This document shows, in pieces, positions 34,798 through 45,900 of a stretch of 64,000 nt of DNA. The number at the start of each line of letters is the position of its first letter. Within the stretch, counting starts at the first letter, position 1. The DNA is from Odontocerum albicorne. Lineage: Eukaryota > Arthropoda > Insecta > Trichoptera > Odontoceridae. Below the pieces are notes generated by a model that saw only the letters and a list, made by a program, of their open reading frames with translations, was not told where the DNA came from and did no database searches. Both the position numbers and the translations under genes were made by a program. Location: contig OX463842.1 of assembly GCA_949825065.1 (NCBI GenBank), positions 32,916,727-32,980,726 on the forward strand, written 5' to 3'.

Positions 34798-35785
34798 GTT
34801 TTTTGGTTAGTAAAAGACTAGTGTTTAAGGTTTAATTTTAGTATAATAATTAGACTATGAGTAGAATGTAACGATAGAATAATGTGTAGGAGCACCAGAG
34901 GTGCACTTAAAGGCGCCAGCGAGGTTGTGGTGGTGGCGGTCGGAGGAGGACGGAGTTTAGAGTAGGTGTATGGAATATTTGGATAGAAATGAATGGAAAG
35001 ATGAATGAACTGTATGATATAATGAAAGATATAAGTTTAGATATGTTTTTTGGTTAATAAAAGACTAGTGTTTAAGGTTTAATTTTAGTATAATAATTAG
35101 ACTATGAGTAGAATGTAACGATAGAATAATGTGTAGGAGCACCAGAGGTGCACTTAAAGGCGCCAGCGAGGTTGTGGTGGTGGCGGTCGGAGGAGGACGG
35201 AGTTTAGAGTAGGTGTATGGAATATTTGGATAGAAATGAATGGAAAGATGAATGAACTGTATGATATAATGAAAGATATAAGTTTAGATATGTTTTTTGG
35301 TTAATAAAAGACTAGTGTTTAAGGTTTAATTTTAGTATAATAATTAGACTATGAGTAGAATGTAACGATAGAATAATGTGTAGGAGCACCAGAGGTGCAC
35401 TTAAAGGCGCCAGCGAGGTTGTGGTGGTGGCGGTCGGAGGAGGACGGAGTTTAGAGTAGGTGTATGGAATATTTGGATAGAAATGAATGGAAAGATGAAT
35501 GAACTGTATGATATAATGAAAGATATAAGTTTAGATATGTTTTTTGGTTAATAAAAGACTAGTGTTTAAGGTTTAATTTTAGTATAATAATTAGACTATG
35601 AGTAGAATGTAACGATAGAATAATGTGTAGGAGCACCAGAGGTGCACTTAAAGGCGCCAGCGAGGTTGTGGTGGTGGCGGTCGGAGGAGGACGGAGTTTA
35701 GAGTAGGTGTATGGAATATTTGGATAGAAATGAATGGAAAGATGAATGAACTGTATGATATAATGAAAGATATAAATTTAGATAT
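34798..35785 (+). repeat. Four 247-bp tandem units at LINE 5-prime end
   Basis: Units start at 34798, 35045, 35292 and 35539 and are almost base-for-base identical; unit 1 has GGTTAGTAAAAG where the others have GGTTAATAAAAG. Each contains a GC-rich stretch (GGTGGCGGTCGGAGGAGGAC) followed by the first codons of a LINE endonuclease reading frame (VGVWNI..MNGKMNELYDIMKD). The last unit runs without a break into the rest of that endonuclease. Tandem 5-prime units of LINEs can act as promoter monomers, as in mouse L1; that role here is inference. Confidence 0.95.
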
Positions 35786-36580
35786 GGTATGCTTGAGTGA
35801 GACAAAAAGGAAAGGATGTTCAAAAGAGGTATGAGGAATATTAGGTATGTGGTCCGGTAGGGAGAATAATGAAAGAGCCAAGCAGGATGTAGGAGCATTA
35901 ATATCCGAGTGGTTGAGGAAATATATGAAAGAGTAAGAGTTTGTTAGGTCAAGAGTAATGTGGAACAGATTTAAAGTAAGCATAATGTGTACTTTACTTG
36001 TAATAAAGTTTGCTTCGATCAACAGTAAACTGATGAAAGCAAGGAAGATTTTGTAACTCTATAAGAAACGTTTTGAAAAAAAACAAGAATTATATTGGCA
36101 GGACTTAAATGCATGGGTTGACGTCAAAAGGGATGTTTTTAATCGGTGCTAGGCAAGTTTGGTGATAGACAAATGATAATGGAGATAGAATGCTAGAAAT
36201 ATGCTTGGACACTGATATTTTGGTGCTAAATACATTGACTACAAAATAATCATATGTATACTTGGGAAAGAAGAAATGAATGATCGTTAATTGACTATGT
36301 GTGCATGGATTCTTCACTACAAAAGAGCATTATTTACGATACAAGAGAGTTTAGAGGAGCAGCTATCAGCTCAGACCATTATTTAGTGATGAGCAGAATA
36401 AATACTCTCCTTGGGTGGTGATCTAGTATACGTAAAGAAATGCCGGCTGTGAGAATCAGCTATGAGAAACTGCAAGATGATAAGAAGAAAGAGGAATTTA
36501 GAAAGAGTTTGGAAGAATGGGAATGATAAGTGATGGATTAAGTATTGAAGAACAATGGATAAGTATAAAAAATAAACTGG
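35677..36580 (+). pseudogene. LINE apurinic-type endonuclease domain, decayed
   Basis: The + strand reads NELYDIMKDINLDMVCLSET (the conserved L-S-E-T endonuclease motif), then WSGRENNERAKQDVGALISE, then GDLNAWVDVKRDVF (the GDFNA motif), IDYVC in a shifted frame, and SSDHYLVM-like sequence (the SDH motif) at about 36370-36395, followed by VRISYEKLQDDKKKEEFRKS. This is the order found in jockey/RTE-like LINE ORF2 proteins. Many stops and frameshifts are present, and no reverse-transcriptase domain follows, so the copy is truncated. The antisense frames over this region are not genes. Confidence 0.8.
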
Positions 36581-36676
36581 TGGACATAAAATTTTTCAAA
36601 AATACGCACAAATTTATGAACTAACCTAATAAATACCAAATCAATTTGGCTAATTGATTTCTGTTAAAAATATTAC

Positions 36677-36682
36677 TTTATT
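36677..36682 (-). terminator. Candidate poly(A) signal for ARV1
   Basis: AATAAA on the minus strand, about 240 bases downstream of the ARV1 stop codon. No closer AATAAA was seen. Placement is plausible, unsupported by transcript evidence. Confidence 0.4.
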
Positions 36683-36920
36683 CTACGTCAAAAATTTGCT
36701 ACATCATTTTTATTCAAATAGCTGTAAAAATCTTATTTGCTTTAAAATATCTTAACAAGTTATTTTTTTTGTTTTTCATGAACTTTTTGTTAAATTAAAT
36801 GAGTATAATTATGAACCCTACAGCCTAGTCAGAAGAAATGTTGACTTCTAATCCAAGGTTTTGATTTTTCCTTTGGAACATGAAAAATAAAGATCACACA
36901 AGTTTTTTTTTTACATAAAG

Positions 36921-39900
36921 TCATTTAACATATTTCAGGTTGGCTGAAAGCATTGCAGTATACAAAAAAGGTATAACACAAAACAATAAATAATCTCAAA
37001 TTATTTTTAAGCATTTATAAGACAGTACTTGATCATTTAAAAATATACAAATAACTTACCTGAATGAATATTAATGATGGCCAAAGATGTGTAGCCTAAA
37101 ACAAGTGGGGCATGGATTGATGTATCATGTTCAGTGCCCCAAATAATGGTAGGGAGCATGAAAAAATTTCCCATCCCTCCTAAGGTCAACCCTTTGACTA
37201 ATAGGATGAACTCAACTGAAAAAAAAATCATTGTATAAATGAAAATATGTTTGAAAAAAGTGTTGTAAATTTGCTTTTAACGGTTTTACATGTTTCAAAT
37301 TTGGGAGCACAAGGCAGAGAACCTCGAGAAATGTGCAATTCTAATATCATACACATACATACCACCATTTTCCTATCGAGGAAGGCAGAGAGGACAGAGC
37401 TCCATACTTTCCTATCTCAACACACATCTTTCTACATCCATACACCTTCTCATACAGTTGCTACGATTTCTGACTTTTTAAATTTACTTCTTCCAAAATA
37501 CCATACACTTGATCCAACCATACTTTGATCTTCCTCTACTGCACCTTCCACTCGTCATTGCTGGTCCTCGTAGTCGAGGATCCCCTCGTCATTCCGTCAG
37601 TTCAGTTGTAAAACAAAGCTGTGCCATGGAGTTTTTGTTTATTTCTTCTTTTCTCTTATTTAAGTGAGTGAGACATTACTTGATCCAATAACACACCGAA
37701 GTGAGACGATTGGAGCACACCGGCATGTTTTTTTTTTTTTTGAAAGAATTGATATAACCAAAGTCATAGGTATTCTTATACTCCCAAACGCGATAAAAAT
37801 ATCTGTCATTCGAGGGAAGTAGCACAGCATAAGATTCAAACCAGTTATCTTCCGCATTTAAGTCCAGTGCTTGCACCTCAGAGAGATGTGTGAGGGTTGT
37901 TTGGAAATTGAAAGATAAATTGAATACTTGGAACTAATTCTGGATAACAAACTTAGATGGGAGAACCAACTGACGATAGTAACTGGACATATAAGTCTCG
38001 TCTTTGTATACAAATATTTAAGTGAGACACTGATTGTTGAAAGTATTAAAATATTGCTTTTGTGCAATCTTCATCAGTATATTGAATCACAGGCTAAATT
38101 GTGGATCCTCTTTTAAAGGCCCAAAATTTATTTTAAAGATTAAAAATAGGGTTCCAATGAGATGGTTGTCGACACACTTGTACTCTGAGTAGTGTCTTAG
38201 ATGTAAGACAATTATATTATATATAAAATTTATATTAGTATATTTATATAAATTTATATTTTATATTAGTATATATTATATATAAATTTATATTAGTATA
38301 TTTCCTTCATAAACACTCTAAAAGGAACAAATTTTGCACAGGTATGCTACTAGATCTCTGCAGCAACAAATGTTAACACGTTTCTTTCAAGAACAACCCT
38401 GTTAGAGATAATTTGATTACATGGTACCCTTTGTCTTTAATAAGATCCCACAGAGCTTACAGGATTTAGTGGAGGCACAAGGTGTATGATATGACTACGG
38501 AACCTTCACTCTAATTACACATGGAAATTGAGAGTAATGGAGACAAAACATTCGTTTTGGTACAATTTTAGTTTTATTGTTTTTTATTTTAACTTTATTT
38601 TATTTAGAAATTCATTATTTTGCATACATGACTATACCAATAAGGTAATCTTGGTTAAATTGTTTTAATGTTTCAATTTTAAGTTACATTATGGGGTGTT
38701 TTGTGTTGAATTCATTTTTGGAAAATCCAATGTATTTCTTAATTGAATTTATTTTATTTATTGGATAATTGATAATGAAAAACTCACTGAATTTCATTTT
38801 CTTATTTAACAGCACAAACTATTTGTATTCGTATTACCAGTGGTCATATGTTGTACACTAAAACAATTCAAATGAGATGAATTGTTTTAATGTACACCGC
38901 TGGATCAGAACTATACATTGAAATAAAAATATTGATATAAAGATGTCCTAGAAGATACGGACAACTGCCTAGTTTGTTGTATCCTAAATAAGATTTCCGG
39001 GAAAAAAATATATTTTATTATACCATTTTTCACATAATTATGTATGCCTAGTAACTGAATCTTGTGTTCTAAAAAACAAAAAATATTAATGCAATTAAAA
39101 AATATCAACCCTCATTAAAATACTTCATTTGAATCAATAGACCACGCACCCTTCTGATGAAATTTGATATGATAAAAACCTAAACATTGCTGTCGTAACA
39201 AACCAATATCAGTTGGCATCAAGAGAGCCTCAGGATAGAAGGTAGAAAAAAGTATTGGAGTGATTAGGTGTATAATGGCATAATGGTTTCTGATGAAAAA
39301 TTATAGTCAGATTTAAACATTGCTCTTGCAACTAATCAAGATCAGTCCGTCTCAAGAGAGCCTCGGGATAGGAGGTAGAAACCTGTGTTGCAGTGATTAA
39401 GTATAATTAGTGGTATAAATTTCTAGTTCAGAAATAACTTAATTATTTTTAACAGATGTAACAAAAATGTATTCTTAACAGCTGAAAAATAGGGTAGATT
39501 GATAGTAAAACTATCAATTAAAATGTAACATGAAACTCTCCGAGTACCCCACCTATTTCTTTTCTCTGTTTTCACATAGGTATTCCGTGAATTTTTACTA
39601 TATTTCATTACATTTTAGGGATCACTATGACTCTCCAGTCTGTTGTTAACACTGGTAATTTTCTAAATTTGAGACCATTATGAAATATAATCCTCGGTTT
39701 TTACAATACTACACATCAGACTAAACAGCATGGAAAAAGACAAGGATATGTATGGCTAGTTAGTCAAATGTCATAAACTTAAATCCTATGCAACGAAAAA
39801 AAAACTTCCATAAAAATTGGGAGATAAGTACAAATAAAGAAAGTTGAGAAAATAATATTAAAATATTTTGAAAAGCGAGTGCTAGAATCGAATAATATAA

Positions 39901-42900
39901 AGGCAAGTGTAACAGTCTATCTTATATATGCATGATCAGGGGTTCTCGAAAAAGATCAGGTAGGAAGAAAGTTCTTAAAGATGATCAATCAGGCTGTAAG
40001 TTTTGATATTCAATAAATTTAATGTTAAATATGAAATCAGATATATGAGTAAAATATCAGGAGACGCTATAACAAGGAATAGTACATGTATATTAGAGCA
40101 AAAGGTGGGAAATGAAGCTATTGTTGACCTGCAGTCGTCATGTATTAAAGTTTATGGTAAGGGTAACAATACATTTAGCTTAAACATATCACCACCATGA
40201 CTTTTTCTTTCTGCAATTCCAGTAATTTCAGATGCCAGCATAGAAAACAACGAATTGCATGCTGTAAGACTATAGAAAATAAAGATGAAGGAAATACTTA
40301 AAAGAAAATGTTTACCTCTATTTCTTCTCATATAATTTGAGGCAAATATTGAAGACAATGCAAACGATGTCGCAAGAAACACCACCATGCCTGAAAATTC
40401 ACAAAGAAAATGATCTATTATATAATTTGCATAATGCCGTGAAATCAAAATAAAACAAAACATATTGTGACCGAGAAGTGAAAATGACACAAAACATATA
40501 GCAGAAGCTACTAAGTGAGTATTTCAACTTTAAAACACTTACCATCAAAGTAAAACAAGTCGACAATTGGAAGATAGGTACTTGCAACATTAAATTAGGT
40601 TGTTTATTAGTACACACATACTGAAAGTTAATTCCCAGTCGGTATAGGGAGAGCACATGCAGTGGTCTGTCTTAGCTATTCTTCCCGTTTAGTGAATTTT
40701 TTTTGTTTAAAAATGCCGAAAAAAAAACCAAAATCTGATGGTGTCAACACTTCTCTGTAAATTTTGTTCGCAGATGGATAATATTGAATTCAAATTAGAC
40801 AAATTAGTACAACACAAAAGTTTTGAAACATCAACTAGTGCACGGGAACCCGCCATGCCCCTTTGTCTTATCAAACTCCCTGCCATAGTCCGTCAGCTCA
40901 AAGCTATCACACTCCTGTTTTTACTGAGTCAGCTTGCAGCCAGACATACCCTGCCCGCCTGCACCCCAGCAGCCGAATCTACCTAGTCTGGCCACAGTAA
41001 GGTAGGTGGCCTTACTGCCTGTACTACCATTGTCAGCCCAGTTTCAGATGTATCCATTAGCATCCCGGCTCCAAATGTGACTCCGTTACTCCATCCTAGT
41101 ACCGCAACTAGTGCGGGCGGAGATTTTAATCTAAGGACCCGGTTGTTAGGCTGATCACGAAACAAACACCTCATTCTTTGAGGAGCTCACCAACTACTCC
41201 GTTAACTGAAGATTCAACTAACAATGTAATGGACCAAGACGGATAGACCACCATCACAAAAAGAAAGGCAGCTGTTGTGTGAGGGACATGGAAGAACAAT
41301 ACCGACATGAATAAATATTATCATCTTACACCTTCACATTGTAACAACAGTGAAAGATGTCACATAATACATATCATCTGCTTCATTTACGGCATCAAAA
41401 TTAAAATCTAAAGGTCCTTTAAAATAGACCTCATTAGAAATGTTCTGAGGTTTTAAAACGTGATCGCTAACCCGAGAAGTCTTATATGAGAGAATGGGTA
41501 GTTCATCGTAAAACACCCAAACTACCTCGCTTTAGTACACGACTCTCCACTCACGTGGCACACTCGGACAAATAAGCTGAGGTAATCCCGGAAAAGGAAA
41601 AAAGTATGACTGACTAAAATTTTATTATCAAAATATTAGGGGTTTGAATTTGTTGTCCTATTTCTCGCCCCGTAACAGTGTATAATGATTTTTGTAACAA
41701 AATAATGTCAAACATAAATAAATTTAGAAAAAAATAAATTACAATTGGTGATTTCAATCTTCGCTGTGCTTGTGATTTCGAACACAGGTATCAGGAGTTG
41801 ACATTTTTATGCGTGGCTCTTGGGATAAAACAACAAAATCAGATTTTGAATGCCAATGATAGAACATTAGGAGGAGCAAAACAAAGCTTATTTCTCATTC
41901 CTCTGTCAGAAATGATTGAGACAGATAAAAGAAGCCCGCTCTAGAGTTGCCCTTGTATTGGCTCTTATTAATACAAGAGTATCGTCAGCATAGGCCTGGA
42001 TGATACAGCCCATGTCTAATTTAGGATATCATCCATGAGGATGATCCACAGAAGAGGACAATAACATACTTTAGGATAGTTTTTGGTTTCTCACATTCAG
42101 ACAGATAGACACCTATTATAAAGCTCAGTGGTAGAAGTGCTAACCTCAGTAACGCTTGAGTAAAGGAGTGTCTATATTATATCTATTCCAGGTGACTTAG
42201 TGTCATCAAAGTTGCTTATATAAGAATTTTTTTCATCAGCATGAATAGGATCCGAGTTTGGAGTGTTGGGAATAAGGAATATGCGATGAAATTCGCAACT
42301 AAGAATGATGTTGATTGTAGTCAAATTAGACATGTTTGCCTCTTGTTTCACTCCTTATCTTGTTTACACACAAATTAATAGAAATACTGGAGAACCAGAG
42401 ACTTTACTTTTCTCACTAAAGGGCACGATTGATCTAATATATTTGCTATCCACTCTATATTATTTCAAAATATTCCATAACTTGTTCCCCTGTTTTTTTG
42501 AATTTATGAATTATTAGAAACACTTACCTACACATACACAACCAAACGTGAGGTAAAGCCCCTTTTCAGTAAAAAATGGATCATCATTTAAGACAGCTTT
42601 TTTTAATTCATCGAAAACTTCAGGGTCGCAGATGTTTTTTGGCTTTTCAGTCATTTTTTCATTTTTCTGTTCTGGTTGAATGTCACTAAAAAAACATTAT
42701 TTTATTTAATATAATATTTATTGAAACAGTATATTCAGTATAAAAAAGTTGGATAAAACTGTAAATAATAATTTTTGTTGCGAAGTTACGTAACAAATTA
42801 GAAAACAAATTTCTAGCTGATTTTTTATGCTACAATTTATTTGTTAGTATACCCACATCAGTATGTCAACTAGTCTGGAGAGCCCACTATTTTGCCATAT

Positions 42901-45900
42901 TCCATAATATTTGAAATGTTCTATAATCTTTAACTATCGCACAGTCATTGAATACTTTACAAACAGAAGTGAAAGCCGCAAATAAATGGTATGGAAAAGC
43001 TTCCACATTTTTATTTTACAATGATAAAATGGGAAAAAACTTTCGCTTAGAGAATCAATTTCAAGGCTGATCATAACAGATATTATAAATTATTTTGTCA
43101 TTTATAATTATGCCATCTAATAGTTCTTGTTCTTCCAATGCCTCTCTAAAGACAACTTCCGAGTACATGTTGAAAAGAAAGGGGAAAGTGTTCAACTTTG
43201 CAGAAAAAAGTCGAAATAAACAAAAAGTTGGAGATTATTTTACTATTATAAAACTACTTAAGTTAAAAAAACCTCATAAGAAAATATATTTGCTGTTGAT
43301 TTTTTTCAAAGAGAAATTTGTGTAACAAAAGCGATTTCCCTTAAAAAAATTACAGTTTGTATTAAACGTGTGTATTTTATTATTATATAATGCAGTAGAG
43401 TTTTTTTAGAAAAATTCTCACAACCCTATATTTTCATTGGAAAAACTTACAGTGTAGGTAAAGCTCTTAATTGAATGATTCGAGATTATTTCTTGAAGAG
43501 ATAGATTTTCGCTATACATATATTCAAAGAAATAGAGCACCAGAACATCTTGATGAAAGTTGTATAAGGTCTTCCGGAGTGTTGTACTGAGTAGTTTGGC
43601 TTATGACACTGACATATTTCTAGATAGGCATCCTCTCCGTAACGGTTTGTCAAATATGTTTTGAAGCTTTTGCAGTTCTCGTATCAGTTGAATAAGGTCT
43701 TTCCGAGAGTTGTACCATGTGATTTGACTTATAATGCCAACGTATTGCTCGGTAGACTCCTCCCTGTAACGGTTTGCCAAATATGTTTTGAGGCTTTCGC
43801 GGTTTTTCATAGCAAGTATAAACATTTTTTTTTTTAATTATTCGATCAAGTATCACTCTTCTCGAGAAATTCATAAGCATTGTGTTAGAATTGAGAGTAA
43901 ATTACAGCTTTGATAACAAGGATTATAACCTGGAAATTACTTTAAGTGAAACAAATAAATCCGCTTAAGTCTCCAAACAATTCAATTGCATTTCTGTGCG
44001 CAAAATAATGGGCCTTAAGGTGTATGTGTCAGTGAATGTATGATGCTTCAGAACCATTAAAAACCCAAAAGTGTTGTGCTAGAGATAACAAGTTGTATCC
44101 TGTACTGGAAATAACAAAGGGATAGAAAATCAAGGTGTGCTGTCAGATAAACAATGTGACTACATATACACGAGTATTCAACCTGCCAGGTTATACAGTA
44201 TACAACGAAAGTATAGCATCTTCATGTGGTTTATGTTAAGAGCACTTGTATTATTGAAATAAGACAAAAAAATTATAACATTTTAAATTCAGGTAGTATT
44301 ATATTATATTACGCAGTAAAAATGTAAATTTTATGAAAAACTTTAATTAAAACATGGCACAATTGAAAATGTGATTATTGTAGAAAAATGTAGCAGTAGA
44401 AAACTCCTAACTAACTCCTAATGAATAATAATAATCAGAACTACTTTGTGTAGCAGAATAAATGCTTACAATGTGTTTCTATTTCTATAAGAAAAAAACT
44501 AAATAAAGTTATCTAATTAATCCTCATGCTCCCATTTTCCTTTACATAAAGGACTTAGGAATCATTTATTTGTGGTCATCTATACTTTAAAGTATTCTGA
44601 CAATAAAAAAATTACTTCGTAAACATATAAATTGAACTATACAGTCTACTAAAAAGAGTTTTTTATTTTACCTGCTTAAATTTGTATCTAATTCCGGGTT
44701 AATAGATTTTTGGATGTTACATAATGACGTTTTCAATTTTTCATAATAAGCATTATGATTAGACCAATCCAAGTATGTCTCCATAAGCAGCAAAAATATA
44801 AACAATTTCCAATAAGTCTGAAAATAAATTTAAAAAAATGTCAAAATTAAAATAAGTGTTAGCTCCATTCAAACTAGTGTCCCAGCAGTTAATATTTATA
44901 TAAATCACTTATGTTTGCTTTAAAATAGTTTTCTTTTTAAATTCACATTCAGAAATATACTTATCCTATACTAATGAAATATGTAAAAATTTTGTGATTG
45001 TTGGAGTGAAATATTAACTTCGGCCCTGTATTTTTGACATTTGATAGTGTTTGCTACACCATCCCTGAGACACTGCTGTGGAAGGTCTCATTCGTTATAT
45101 GAGATCCTGTTCTGTTGATCCAGCACTAGATATCACATGAACAATATCAATGCTTTCGTTGCACATAGTTTAACAGATAGACAGTGTGTCTTTTTTTCTT
45201 TTTTTTTTTAACCTGGCGAGTTTATTGCCATGTGGCAATCTCTTCCAACCAACCAGAAAGATGTTTTTATAGGCCCTAAGTGTTAACCAAACTGGAATCC
45301 TATTTAAAAAAATCTGGATTCCAGTGGGGATCGAACCCGCAATCTCCGGATCGGCAGACAAGTGTCTTCCATCAGTTCAGAAGTAATTATTCTCGAACTT
45401 AGTATGTAGTGGATCCATTTGATGGTGGTAGGTTCAATCCAACAAGAGATGACATTGTAACTGCTTTAAAAGTAGACGCTTATCATGAAAGTTTGTGATT
45501 TAAAAGTTAGGGTTAACTGTTCCTTAAACCACTATGTGATACCATTAAGATGAGGATTCAATAAATCTACAACAGTAGAGATATCCCTTGGACAGAAATA
45601 AGTATAAAATGTATGTCATATTCATAGAAGTGGTTCTCACATCCTATCAGATGAATCATCAAATTTAAAAAATACAGGGAAAAAAAAGAGTGCAAGTACT
45701 CCTCTTTGTCGAACACCGGCAGTCGAAAGTAATTCATCCAACTACTTTTTTGGTTCATTTACAGTCAATTTCGACCATTGCAATTTTTAACAAAACATAA
45801 TCAGACTGCAAGCGAATACAGAAAAAACAGATGATACAATAATATACATAACTTTCAAAACACCAACATGATCCATACAATCTGATGTCAAAAACATACA

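Noticed and set aside
35648..36022. Minus-strand frames of 124 and 66 codons
   Set aside because: Antisense to the LINE tandem units and endonuclease; composition is Ser/Pro/His shadow sequence.
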